This document shows positions 54,347 to 62,794 of a stretch of DNA of 64,000 bases, piece by piece (position 1 is the first letter of the stretch; each line of letters starts with the position of its first letter). Below the pieces are notes generated by a model, which had not been told where the DNA came from, did no database searches, and saw only the letters and a program-made list of their open reading frames with translations. This stretch comes from Cytobacillus gottheilii (GTDB lineage Bacteria > Bacillota > Bacilli > Bacillales > Cytobacillaceae): assembly GCF_001636345.1 (NCBI RefSeq), contig NZ_KV440945.1, positions 3,941,854 to 4,005,853 of the forward strand, given 5' to 3'. Position numbers and translations under genes: made by a program.

Positions 54347-55900
54347 ATGAAATTGAGTATGAAGTTTCTAATTTTAACATTGCTCAGCTTTACAATGATT
54401 GGCACCTTCGTTGGAAGTATAGCATCTAGCATTATCAGCAGCAGCAATCACTTAAAAGAAAATTACTTAGCTGAGAATCAATATTATGCTGAAAAATTGG
54501 CTGCTACAGCCAATCTGCTGTTTAAAGATATGTTTAAAAGCCTTGAAGTCGCAGCCAATAATACTTCCTTTAAAACCGCTAATGCTAGTGAAGCAAGCTT
54601 GGATTTAAATAACCTCTTGCAATCAACTTCTTACTTTAATTCAACATGGCTTGTTGATGCTAATGGCAAAATTGTGGCCACAGCGCCAGATATTAATTTT
54701 GAAGGCAGGAAACTGAGCAGTCCAGGTGCTATAGAAGCTTTAGAGAAAAAGATGCCATTAGTCAGTGAACCCTATATAGGAGCTACTGGCAGGTTCATGA
54801 TTCTGGTTTCTGTGCCAGTTATAGATCAATCAGGTTTATATGCCGGCTATCTTGGAGGGACGATTTATCTTGAGGAATATAATAGCTTAAAAACGGTTCT
54901 TGGCCAGCATCCTCTCACTGGAAATAAATCTTATGTATATGTCGTTGATTCAAATGGGACGATTATTTATCATCCCAATAAACATTTTGTGAATAGGAAT
55001 GTCCAGTCAAACGTTTATGTTCAGGAAGTCATGAAGGGAAAAACGGGAAGTCTTCAAGGGGAAAATTCAGAAGGTATTGATATGCTGGCTGGATATGCTC
55101 CTACAGCTGCTTCAATTGGCTGGGGGATTATCTCGCAAACGCCAGTCAATACATTAATGGAACCTACAATCGATCTGGTTAAAAAGTCTATACTCAACAT
55201 GATTCCATTTATGATTTTCATTCTAATTTTTTCAATTATTTTTCTGACTAGAATCGTCCATCCTATTCGTGACTTAGCTCTATATGCACAAAATATAAGC
55301 CGCAATAAACCTAAACAAATAAAAAAAATACCAGCATGGTATTTTGAAGCTCGCGAACTCAAAAGAGCCATATTAGTAACTGTTGAACATTATCAAGAGC
55401 GACTAATTGAAGCTGAAAGCGAGTCAAAACGGGATCAGCTCACTGGGTTATACAATAGGCGGGCATTAGATAAAATGATTGAAGACATCAATCAATATTC
55501 TCTCATTTTATTTGATATCGATTATTTTAAAAGTGTGAATGACCAGTATGGCCATTTAATGGGGGATCAAGTTCTTCGTTATACGGCCGAAACCATTATG
55601 GCAGAAACGAAAAATACTGATTTTTGCTTCCGCTGGGGCGGCGAGGAGTTCCTTATTCTCCTCCCGGAAACAAAACAGGAAGAAGCCTATTTTATATCAG
55701 AACGAATTAGAGAAACATTCGCTCGCACTTTAAGCCCGATAGATAAGCCAATCACCATTTCGGCAGGTGTCGGAACACTGTATGAAACGTCTGATTACTT
55801 CTCCGAGCTGCTGCATTTGACGGATCAGGCATTATATGAGGCAAAGCATTCTGGCCGCAATACAACAATAAAAGCAAAAAATATACCTAAACTTAAATAA
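54347..55900 (+). CDS. Diguanylate cyclase with extracellular Cache sensor
   Basis: 517 residues. Two membrane segments (about 8-28 and 284-303) enclose a dCache_1 domain; then a linker and a GGDEF domain from about 345. The active motif is GGEEF (431-435) in CFRWGGEEFLILLP. The inhibitory I site RxxD, expected just before, reads KNTD, so feedback inhibition by c-di-GMP is probably lost. The gene starts 87 bases after gerC and ends at its own terminator; no PDE partner is adjacent. It makes c-di-GMP in response to an extracellular ligand. Confidence 0.93.
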   Translation: MKLSMKFLILTLLSFTMIGTFVGSIASSIISSSNHLKENYLAENQYYAEKLAATANLLFKDMFKSLEVAANNTSFKTANASEASLDLNNLLQSTSYFNSTWLVDANGKIVATAPDINFEGRKLSSPGAIEALEKKMPLVSEPYIGATGRFMILVSVPVIDQSGLYAGYLGGTIYLEEYNSLKTVLGQHPLTGNKSYVYVVDSNGTIIYHPNKHFVNRNVQSNVYVQEVMKGKTGSLQGENSEGIDMLAGYAPTAASIGWGIISQTPVNTLMEPTIDLVKKSILNMIPFMIFILIFSIIFLTRIVHPIRDLALYAQNISRNKPKQIKKIPAWYFEARELKRAILVTVEHYQERLIEAESESKRDQLTGLYNRRALDKMIEDINQYSLILFDIDYFKSVNDQYGHLMGDQVLRYTAETIMAETKNTDFCFRWGGEEFLILLPETKQEEAYFISERIRETFARTLSPIDKPITISAGVGTLYETSDYFSELLHLTDQALYEAKHSGRNTTIKAKNIPKLK

Positions 55901-55942
55901 GTGAACAGCCGTGATTCAATCACTAAGTTCTGTTCTCCGTAC

Positions 55943-55967
55943 GCCCGCCGCTTGGCGGGCAATTTTT
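55943..55967 (+). terminator. Terminator of the diguanylate cyclase gene
   Basis: GCCCGCCGCTTGGCGGGC forms a 7-bp GC-rich stem with a four-base loop, then AATTTTTA. Confidence 0.9.
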
Positions 55968-55987
55968 ATAATCATGTAAGTTTCCGT

Positions 55988-56611
55988 TCATCCTGGCAAT
56001 TGTTTTTTCAAACTGGCTTTTACCTCATCTTCAAGACCTTTCATTTTCAGCTCAAGCCGGTGAATACCTTCATCAATGGCATTATCTTTCTTGGCTGTCC
56101 CGCTAAATATCAGCGGTTCTCCGAAAGTAATAATCGCTTTCCTGCCTTTTAGAAGCTGTGAAAAGTTGGTTGGCCCTTCATAGTGTGCTGGCAAGATCGG
56201 GGCTTTTGCTTTTACTGCAATGGTTACCGCACCTCTTTTCAAGGGTACATCCTCACTTGTTCTGGTGCCGCTTGGAAAAATCCCTACACATTGCTGTGCT
56301 CTCAGCAGCTTTAAAGGAGTCTTTATCGTACTGGGACCAGGGTTTTCTCGATTAACAGGAAAGGCATGGATGGAACGCAGGAACTTATTCTTCCATCTAC
56401 CCTCAAATAACTCTTTTTTTGCCATAAAATGTACTGGTGTGGGATATAAAGCTATGGCCAATATAATCACGTCTACCCAGCCTATATGTGTGCATGTAAC
56501 GATAAAGCCGGTGTTCTTTGGAATATGATGGTTCCCTTTTACTTTAACAACCTTAAAGATTCTTAAAAAGATATAAATAATAGTGCTGATAAATTTATAC
56601 ATCTCCCACAC
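55988..56611 (-). CDS. plsC: 1-acyl-glycerol-3-phosphate acyltransferase (PlsC family)
   Basis: 207 residues with an N-terminal hydrophobic segment. The catalytic HX4D motif is His42-x4-Asp47 (CTHIGWVDVIILA), and the substrate-binding block is GIFPSGTRTS (family FPEGTRS). It acylates lysophosphatidate in phospholipid synthesis at the cytoplasmic face of the membrane. Monocistronic; converges with the cyclase. The family has several paralogues in bacilli, so the exact acceptor is unknown. Confidence 0.9.
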   Translation of the reverse strand: MWEMYKFISTIIYIFLRIFKVVKVKGNHHIPKNTGFIVTCTHIGWVDVIILAIALYPTPVHFMAKKELFEGRWKNKFLRSIHAFPVNRENPGPSTIKTPLKLLRAQQCVGIFPSGTRTSEDVPLKRGAVTIAVKAKAPILPAHYEGPTNFSQLLKGRKAIITFGEPLIFSGTAKKDNAIDEGIHRLELKMKGLEDEVKASLKKQLPG

Positions 56612-56738
56612 CTCTTATCACTAGATTATAGTACCTAGTCATAATTATATAATGGATGAGTTTGTCTCGGCAATTTTTTTATTTCCTAGACTAAGATGGA
56701 ATGTATTTCTTTAGGGAGTTGATTATAATTTTGAAAAA

Positions 56739-56767
56739 CAGGAGAACAGTTCCCTGCTCTCCTCCTG
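56739..56767 (-). terminator. Terminator of the 141-residue secreted protein gene
   Basis: CAGGAG...CTCCTG with inner AGAGCAGGGAACTGTTCTC pairing, followed on the minus strand by TTTTTCAAAAT. Confidence 0.75.
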
Positions 56768-56778
56768 ATCTTCAGCAT

Positions 56779-57204
56779 CTATTTGAGGTTGAATAGTTCC
56801 AAGGGCGGTTGTTGATCATTTTTGCAGGTAAAGAAGTGTGGATTGTTTTCATCGTCGAAGACAAGGATATGCGATGATTGTTCATTTGGAATAATGATGA
56901 TGAGTTCATCGATATAACCATTCAGCCATTGGTTATTAACAGAAACACTTGGTTGTAACGGGATTTTCACCATATAGCCTGTTTTCGGCAGTGGATCAAG
57001 CTTTTTGTAAACACCTGTGATTTGCTTAATCATCTTTTCAGCCTGTTTTTGAATCTTTGCATTTGGTGTAATAGTACTTGTGACTTCCCTTTTATCAACA
57101 TTATAGATTTCTACATTCTTAGCTGGTGATGCAGCATTCGTATTTATAGGTATTGCTATCGCGAATAAAATGCAAAGCAGAACTGCCACTGTTTGTTTCT
57201 TCAT
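56779..57204 (-). CDS. Secreted protein of unknown function
   Basis: 141 residues. A signal peptide (MKKQTVAVLLCILFAIAIPINTNA) ending AxA near residue 25 is followed by a ~115-residue mixed domain with one Cys in the mature part (FTCKN), which is not a lipobox. GAGGTGATAAT precedes the ATG. It lies 54 bases downstream of the Fur-boxed esterase on the same strand, so it could be co-transcribed and iron-regulated, but no function is recognised. Confidence 0.65.
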   Translation of the reverse strand: MKKQTVAVLLCILFAIAIPINTNAASPAKNVEIYNVDKREVTSTITPNAKIQKQAEKMIKQITGVYKKLDPLPKTGYMVKIPLQPSVSVNNQWLNGYIDELIIIIPNEQSSHILVFDDENNPHFFTCKNDQQPPLELFNLK

Positions 57205-57258
57205 ATTATCACCTCATTCTTACGATGCCCTATTATAGTGATGATATGAATGGTCCAA

Positions 57259-58035
57259 TTATAATAAAAATCTTAGCCCTCTGCTGAATGCTGCTGGAAC
57301 ATTAGACATATGATTTTCGCCTGCTCCTGCAAAAAACTCTGTCTCGAGATTAATCTTGGGGTTGAGGCTTTGTCTTTCGTACATCGCTTTTGAATCTTCA
57401 AAAATATCCCCTGCCATTTCCTCAGTGCCTGCGGTGATAAATAATTTTGTTGGGCTTTTAAGTTCAATATTGGTGGTAAATGCTGTTTCTAAATTCAAGA
57501 TGCTTTTCTGATCCCACCAAATGGATGGGCTGCTGACAAAATAGTTCTGAAAGCTGTTTGGCTTTTGGAACATTGTATATAACGCAAATAAGCCCCCGAG
57601 TGAATGACCATAAAGTGTTTGTTTTCGTACATCAATTGGATATTTCCGCTGAATTTCCTTCTGTATTTTTTCAGTAAGAAGTGATAAAAACTGTGCTGCT
57701 TTTCCGCTCTCTGGCCATGGGTTTCCATCTGGTCTAGATGGAATGTTCTTTTCCTCAACAGGTGTTGTCAGATCAGCAAGCCTTCTTGGATGAAATCGCT
57801 CCTCCCCAGGGTATCCGATGCCTACAAGGATCAGAGGCGATATACCCGTTTTTTCAGGCTGGAACAATTGCAGTTGGGCTATTTCTGTGAACATTGTAAA
57901 AAATGCATTGGCATCAAGAATATACATAACCGGAAAACCTTCTGCTGGAACTGGTGTATTTGGTATAGAGACCATGATCTGATAATCTTGTTCCTCTGCT
58001 GCCCATTCCCACTTTTCTATTTTGTTTGAACTCAT
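57259..58035 (-). CDS. Siderophore esterase, BesA/IroE-like alpha/beta hydrolase
   Basis: 258 residues. The nucleophile elbow is GHSLGG (Ser), the family is the esterase-D/IroE type that hydrolyses ferric trilactone siderophores: RPDGNPWPESGKAAQFLSLLTEKIQ, GENHMSNVPAAFSRGLRFLL at the C-terminus with the catalytic His. Length matches BesA-like enzymes. A perfect Fur box lies 45 bases upstream (58080-58098), supporting a role in releasing iron from bacillibactin-type siderophores in the cytoplasm. No siderophore synthesis genes are in the window. Confidence 0.85.
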   Translation of the reverse strand: MSSNKIEKWEWAAEEQDYQIMVSIPNTPVPAEGFPVMYILDANAFFTMFTEIAQLQLFQPEKTGISPLILVGIGYPGEERFHPRRLADLTTPVEEKNIPSRPDGNPWPESGKAAQFLSLLTEKIQKEIQRKYPIDVRKQTLYGHSLGGLFALYTMFQKPNSFQNYFVSSPSIWWDQKSILNLETAFTTNIELKSPTKLFITAGTEEMAGDIFEDSKAMYERQSLNPKINLETEFFAGAGENHMSNVPAAFSRGLRFLL

Positions 58036-58079
58036 ATGTATAACACTCCCCCATTAATAATGATTGCAAAAAAACAAAA

Positions 58080-58098
58080 GATAATGATAATCATTATC
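58080..58098. promoter_or_regulatory. Fur box before the siderophore esterase gene
   Basis: GATAATGATAATCATTATC is the classic 19-bp Fur consensus, a perfect palindrome apart from the central base. Confidence 0.95.
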
Positions 58099-58202
58099 AA
58101 TTAAAATATACCTTATTTTTCTACGTATAACAACCGTAATTTAAGAATGGGTACACAAAAATTTAAATATTGCCTGTACACTTCTATATTAATGCAAAAA
58201 AA

Positions 58203-58228
58203 CAGGCAGACCCAAATGGGTCTGCCTG
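58203..58228 (-). terminator. Terminator of the YebC-family gene
   Basis: CAGGCAGACCC and GGGTCTGCCTG form a perfect stem around AAAT; on the minus strand TTTTTTTGC follows. Confidence 0.92.
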
Positions 58229-58237
58229 CAGGATAAA

Positions 58238-58957
58238 TTAGTCTTCTAGATCTACATTATGATAAACACGCTGCACATCCTCTAAATCTTCGAGGGCATC
58301 GATTAACTTTTCGAACTGAGCTTTTGCCTCTTCATCAAGTTCAACATCCGTTTGCGCCAGCATCGTTTGCTCTGCAACAGTAAATTCAGTAATGCCAGTA
58401 TTTTTTAAAGCTTGCTGTACGGAATGGAATTGATCTGGTTCAGCATAAATAATAACGGAATCATCTTCTTCGATGATGTCACGCACATCCAGGTCTTCTT
58501 CCATTAAAATCTCTAAAATGTCATCAGCCGTTTTGCCTTCTAATCCAATGACGGCTGTAGCATCAAACATATAGGAAACAGATCCGCTCACACCCATATT
58601 TCCGCCGTTTTTGCCAAAGGCAGCGCGAACATTGGATGCTGTTCTATTCACGTTATTTGTCAAAGCATCCACTATGATCATAGAACCGTTAGGACCAAAT
58701 CCTTCATAACGCAATTCATCATAGCTCTCATCTGAGCTTCCCTTAGCCTTTTCAATTGCACGATCAATAATATTTCGAGGCACATTGTATGTTTTAGCAC
58801 GCTCAAGTACGAACTTCAATGCTTGGTTTGACTCAGGATCAGGCTCCCCTTGTCTTGCCACAACATAGATTTCAAGTGCAAATTTCGAATAAACCCGGCT
58901 CGTATTTGCATCCTTTGAAGCCTTTTTTTCCTTAATATTGTTCCATTTACGGCCCAT
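58238..58957 (-). CDS. yeeI: YebC/PmpR-family protein (YeeI type)
   Basis: 239 residues from the ATG at 58957, the length of B. subtilis YeeI; an upstream GTG three codons away is less well placed. [43 protein letters not shown] and GSVSYMFD are the conserved blocks of the family. YebC proteins are described as transcription regulators or translation factors that rescue ribosomes on proline stretches. The MGRKWNN start distinguishes it from the ruvC-linked YrbC paralogue. It is monocistronic. Confidence 0.9.
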   Translation of the reverse strand: MGRKWNNIKEKKASKDANTSRVYSKFALEIYVVARQGEPDPESNQALKFVLERAKTYNVPRNIIDRAIEKAKGSSDESYDELRYEGFGPNGSMIIVDALTNNVNRTASNVRAAFGKNGGNMGVSGSVSYMFDATAVIGLEGKTADDILEILMEEDLDVRDIIEEDDSVIIYAEPDQFHSVQQALKNTGITEFTVAEQTMLAQTDVELDEEAKAQFEKLIDALEDLEDVQRVYHNVDLED

Positions 58958-59179
58958 ATTTCCCACTCTCTTTCAGCTTTTAACTCTATAATAAATGAAT
59001 GTATATGCTTGCATATACCGAATATGAACTATTCAAACCATATTATAGCGCAAACCTTTAGGCAAAAAAAGCATATGGCACTTAATTACATTTATACTGT
59101 ATTTATATCATTATTTAAGTAAATCTTTTTAAGTCTTTTTAACCTGCCTTGATGTCTAATATATAAAGGGGGGATTTTC

Positions 59180-59698
59180 TTGGAGATAGCAGATTTATTA
59201 AAAAAAGCCAAAAAAGGCGATGACCATGCTTTTTATCTTTTAATTAAAATACATAGGGATCGGCTTTTGAAGGTAGCCATTTCATATTTAAAGAATGAAG
59301 GAGAAGCGCTCGAAGCACTTCAAGAGGTTACATTCAGAGCTTATAAATCCATAAAGAAAGTAAAAAAGCCAGAATACTTCTCAACTTGGATCACTCGAAT
59401 CATGCTTAATTATTGCCACGATCAAGCAAAACATAGAAAAAGAATGACCGTAACAGACTTGTTTGAAGAATATAACAGCAAAGAAGACTATGAGCAAAAA
59501 ATAGTGATAGAAGATGCCTTATCAAAAATTGATGACCGTTCCCGTGAAGTCATTATCTTAAAGTATTATCATGATCTCAAAATTAAAGAGATTGCGGATA
59601 TCCTTGGCAGTCCTGAAAGTACCATAAAAACCTGGCTATATAAAGGGATGAAATCACTGCGAAAAGAATTGGAAGAAGGGAGCGGTATTCATGTTTGA
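59180..59698 (+). CDS. ECF-type RNA polymerase sigma factor
   Basis: 172 residues from a TTG after AAAGGGGGG. Sigma region 2: YLLIKIHRDRLLKVAISYLKNEGEALEALQEVTFRAYKSI; region 4: LSKIDDRSREVIILKYYHDLKIKEIADILGSPESTIKTWLYKGM, both described by their ends. Region 3 is absent, as in ECF factors. It overlaps the next gene by eight bases, which encodes its anti-sigma factor. The target promoter was not identified; I did not find a convincing self-promoter. Confidence 0.9.
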   Translation: MEIADLLKKAKKGDDHAFYLLIKIHRDRLLKVAISYLKNEGEALEALQEVTFRAYKSIKKVKKPEYFSTWITRIMLNYCHDQAKHRKRMTVTDLFEEYNSKEDYEQKIVIEDALSKIDDRSREVIILKYYHDLKIKEIADILGSPESTIKTWLYKGMKSLRKELEEGSGIHV

Positions 59699-60962
59699 AA
59701 GAGAAGAAAAAGAACTGGCACAATCAAGAAACAAAATTGAAAAGATTATGGTTTCTGAAGAATTAGCAGATCAAGCCATATTAAAAGGAATTCAGAAAGC
59801 AAAAGCTATGCAATTAAAGAAAAACAAAACAAGACCTTTCAGCTTGCTGCTGTCGGCTTCCCTTATTTTCTTGTCGTTTTTCCTTACTATTCATACCTCA
59901 GACTCAGCTGCAAAATTTTTTGCCAATATACCTGGTTTAGAACAGGTCATAAGTAAGATTCGAAATGATACTGGCCTTTTGGCGGCTGCTGAAAACAATT
60001 ATATTCAAAAAATAGGAATGACCAAGGAACATACAAGTGGAAGTGTAACCATTGATTCTATTATTCATGACGAGAAATCTATCATTGTATTTTTTACAGG
60101 TGGAAATTCAGATGCTGTTCTGAGCATATCTTTGCTTGATGACCAGCAGCAGCTATTAGATGCAGAATATAAATTTGAACAAACGGAAGCATTAGACATA
60201 TCCGATACATTAGAGTCTCGTACCTTAACTTTAACGGATCCTCAAGATACTATGCCGGATGAGATAAATATTCGTGTAGAGGTTAATACAGATAAAATCG
60301 AGTATCTTACATTTCCGGTAACATTGGATAAAGAAAAGGCTGCAAAAAAGAAGGAATTTGAACTAAATGAAACAGTCACAGTTGCTGGGCAGCAACTTAC
60401 CTTTACTTCAATTGAGATTTATCCAACCATGACAGCTGTTCATGTAAAATACCCTGAAGAAAACAGCATGGAGATTTTTGGATTTAATGACCTGCAATTA
60501 ATTGATGAGCACGGAAATGTATGGAGTCAATACCCTTCAGAGCCTGCTGCCAACACCCGTACTAAAAATGAAGAAGTTGTAATCCTAGAAAGCAGTTATT
60601 TTACAGAGTCGGAAAAACTATATCTGCAATTTACCTCTTTAAGAGCTTTAGATAAAAAGGAAACATCCGTAGTCATAGATGCCGATAAAGAGCAATTTAT
60701 AAAAACACCTAGTGATGGTCTGTTATCAGATGTGTATATAATAAAGGATGATCTATACATACGCTTGGATACAAACTCATTTGAAAATCTGATCTTTCCT
60801 TTAGAAGAGGTTATGGGCAGTAAAGGCGGAGGTTATGGAATCGCTAAAGATGCAGACCATATGCGCTACAGCCTTCCCTACAATGGGTCACAGCTAATCC
60901 ATTTGAATTTAGTTGATTATCCGGCTGACATTGAAAGGAAGACAAAAATAGAAATCAAATGA
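59691..60962 (+). CDS. Membrane anti-sigma factor (DUF4179-type)
   Basis: 423 residues. Cytoplasmic N-terminus (about 1-44, binds sigma), one membrane segment (about 46-62: FSLLLSASLIFLSFFLTIH) and a large extracellular domain of about 350 residues, beta-rich, of the DUF4179/DUF5643 type. It overlaps the sigma gene, as expected for an anti-sigma factor whose release is triggered by an envelope signal. The signal and any site-1 protease are unknown. Confidence 0.82.
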   Translation: MFEREEKELAQSRNKIEKIMVSEELADQAILKGIQKAKAMQLKKNKTRPFSLLLSASLIFLSFFLTIHTSDSAAKFFANIPGLEQVISKIRNDTGLLAAAENNYIQKIGMTKEHTSGSVTIDSIIHDEKSIIVFFTGGNSDAVLSISLLDDQQQLLDAEYKFEQTEALDISDTLESRTLTLTDPQDTMPDEINIRVEVNTDKIEYLTFPVTLDKEKAAKKKEFELNETVTVAGQQLTFTSIEIYPTMTAVHVKYPEENSMEIFGFNDLQLIDEHGNVWSQYPSEPAANTRTKNEEVVILESSYFTESEKLYLQFTSLRALDKKETSVVIDADKEQFIKTPSDGLLSDVYIIKDDLYIRLDTNSFENLIFPLEEVMGSKGGGYGIAKDADHMRYSLPYNGSQLIHLNLVDYPADIERKTKIEIK

Positions 60963-61033
60963 CGTTTAGCAGCAATAATTCAGGCTTTTTTATAAGAAAA
61001 TATGACCGCTGTATAGAGCATTTGGGTTAATTT

Positions 61034-61078
61034 CTCTCCTGACTCGCCATTTTTAGTATGGATCAGGAGAGTTTTTTC
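61034..61078 (+). terminator. Terminator of the sigma/anti-sigma operon
   Basis: CTCTCCTGA and TCAGGAGAG form a perfect 9-bp stem with a 20-base loop, followed by TTTTTTC. Confidence 0.88.
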
Positions 61079-61086
61079 GATTTCTT

Positions 61087-61245
61087 ATCAAGTTGTGGCT
61101 AATTCCTTTCGAATTTTTTGCTTTACTATCAAAATTTACCGTTTTCCTATCAAATTTCTTCGTTTTCCTATCAAAATTTGAGCTTTTCCCATCAAAACTT
61201 TTCAATTTCCCATCAAACTCAAGCTCTTTCCTATTAATTCCCATT
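61087..61245. repeat. 21-bp tandem array with phased A/T tracts
   Basis: ATCAA-type cores occur at 61087, 61128, 61149, 61170, 61191, 61212 and 61233 (ATTA), giving one step of 41 and five of 21. The unit is like CGTTTTCCTATCAAAATTT; T4 and A4T3 tracts alternate about every 10.5 bp. A minus-strand frame through it would encode a heptapeptide repeat starting FDRK/FDGK because 21 is a multiple of three, but it has no ribosome binding site. It lies in the 60963-61384 gap. Confidence 0.85.
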
Positions 61246-61384
61246 GCCAGCGTTGCAATAGTACCAGAGCCACGCCATCTTCCATTCACATTCTATAACC
61301 AATCACCACACTAAAGGGGTTCCGAATTTATTTTATTTTGATATACTGTTTTTTATAAACTTCAATTATGGGGATGAACATGTT

Positions 61385-62290
61385 TTGAATTTACTTATGA
61401 TTATGCTGCCAGTTTTGCTGATTTTTGCTACTGGCTTTTTAGCACAGAAAAAGTTCGGCTTTGATATAAAGTCTATTTCAAGAATGGCTCTTTATATTAT
61501 GTCACCGGCTCTCGCCTTCCGAACGTTTTATGCAAATGAAATTACGATTGATTATTATTATATTTTACTGTTTAGTTTTGGGCTCAACATCATTCTCGCG
61601 CTGATCGTGGGAGCTGTCAGTTATTTTACCAAGGCAACCCGGCAGCAAATGTCCGCCATGATGCTTGGCGGTATTTTTATGAATCAGGGGAACTATGGTG
61701 CACCAATTGTTCTTTTTGCTTTTGGAGCTGCTGGCTTTGATTATGCGGTCATCATGATGGTCTTTCAATCTTTCTTAATGAATACAGTTGGATTATTTTT
61801 CGCTTCTCTTGGCGGAGAAGAAGGTGCCAGTATTCAAGAATCTTTACGAAGAATGGTAAGAATGCCAGTATTGCACGGTGCCATTTTAGGTGTAGTTCTC
61901 CAACTGACCGGAGTGAGTATTCCTGTTAATTTCATGGATGCAATCAGTTTAGTTGCAGACGCCTCCATTCCTACTGTCATGCTGATATTGGGAATGCAGC
62001 TTGCCGTTATTTCAAGAAAAAGAGTGGCATATCGTTTCGTTTCGATTGTTACGGTTATTCGCATGGTAATTTCACCTGTTATCGCCATTATTGCAGTCCA
62101 TTTTATGCCGATTCCAGATTTACTGAAGCATGTTTTCATTATACAGGCTGCCATGCCATCTGCTGCAAATACAACCATGCTGGCAGTACAGTTTAACACA
62201 GAACCTGATCTTGTATCTTTCACGACCTTTATAACGACTATTTTGAGCATTATATCCATTCCGCTTATTCTAATTTACATTGGGGTATAG
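61385..62290 (+). CDS. AEC-family transporter (auxin efflux carrier-like)
   Basis: 301 residues from a TTG after GGGGATGAA, with about ten membrane segments in two inverted halves: LLMIMLPVLLIFATGFLAQK and IFMNQGNYGAPIVLFAFGAAGFDYA in the first, and FIIQAAMPSAANTTMLAVQFNTEPDLVS, the conserved crossover, in the second. The substrate is probably an organic acid or amino acid. No regulator is linked. Codon use resembles its neighbours. Confidence 0.88.
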   Translation: MNLLMIMLPVLLIFATGFLAQKKFGFDIKSISRMALYIMSPALAFRTFYANEITIDYYYILLFSFGLNIILALIVGAVSYFTKATRQQMSAMMLGGIFMNQGNYGAPIVLFAFGAAGFDYAVIMMVFQSFLMNTVGLFFASLGGEEGASIQESLRRMVRMPVLHGAILGVVLQLTGVSIPVNFMDAISLVADASIPTVMLILGMQLAVISRKRVAYRFVSIVTVIRMVISPVIAIIAVHFMPIPDLLKHVFIIQAAMPSAANTTMLAVQFNTEPDLVSFTTFITTILSIISIPLILIYIGV

Positions 62291-62332
62291 ACCTTTAAAC
62301 CGCTTTAGAAATTTTGAAAGGTTGTTACCCTC

Positions 62333-62587
62333 ATGAAAATACTCAGCCATTCTTATCGAAAAAGAGGCGGAATTGAATTTGTTTTTGCAGAGTTTCCAAA
62401 TTCCAAGGCCCTTCTTGTGCCAATTAAAAAATATTATTTCGTTAAATCTGTGCGCTGGAGTGCTGAGGATCCTCCAGTTACCAGACAAGACTTAGAAAAG
62501 ATGGAGTTAGCCGTTAACGATTTGATGGGGACAATTGATTCTTATAAGCAAAGGATACATCCTGATTCCTATTTGAAGAAATACTAA
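62333..62587 (+). CDS. Hypothetical protein, 84 residues
   Basis: 84 residues with GAAAGGTTG eight bases before the ATG. MKILSHSYRKRGGIEFVFAEF suggests a beta hairpin start; the C-terminal half is helical (VTRQDLEKMELAVNDLMGTID). No membrane segment and no family recognised. It starts 42 bases after the AEC gene and could be co-transcribed. The stop lies directly before a structured region. Confidence 0.5.
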   Translation: MKILSHSYRKRGGIEFVFAEFPNSKALLVPIKKYYFVKSVRWSAEDPPVTRQDLEKMELAVNDLMGTIDSYKQRIHPDSYLKKY

Positions 62588-62654
62588 AGCTACTTGCCAA
62601 ATGGCAAGCCTGAAAGACAAAAACTTAATCGGACTAATACTTTTTGAAGTAGCT
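62588..62654 (+). other. Candidate structured RNA element
   Basis: AGCTACTT (62588-62595) and AAGTAGCT (62647-62654) close a 67-base domain that also contains the hairpin TTGCC-AAAT-GGCAA. A terminator follows at once. The domain and terminator lie between the 84-residue gene and the DUF3231 gene, either as a 3' structure of the first or as a leader of the second. It matches no riboswitch class I know. Confidence 0.35.
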
Positions 62655-62659
62655 AAAAG

Positions 62660-62699
62660 GACAGAGGCGATTTGTGAATCGTTCGCTCTGTCTTTTTTT
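62660..62699 (+). terminator. Terminator before the DUF3231 gene
   Basis: GACAGAG(G)CGA pairs with TCG(TT)CGCTCTGTC, then TTTTTTTAT. Confidence 0.85.
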
Positions 62700-62794
62700 A
62701 TACATTTATCCTCCTCAACTGTCTTCCATTTTTATTCATAAGTTTTTATTAGTAGCAAATACTACTTATGCAATGAATATAAGGAGGTAAGCAT

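Noticed and set aside
61053-61289. Minus-strand frame with heptapeptide repeat FDRK-type
   Set aside because: It arises because the 21-bp unit is a multiple of three; no start signal and atypical composition. Kept only as an alternative reading.
62588-62654. c-di-GMP or other known riboswitch, or a tRNA
   Set aside because: Conserved cores of GEMM, glycine, SAM, THF and ydaO classes are absent, and there is no T-loop GTTC sequence.
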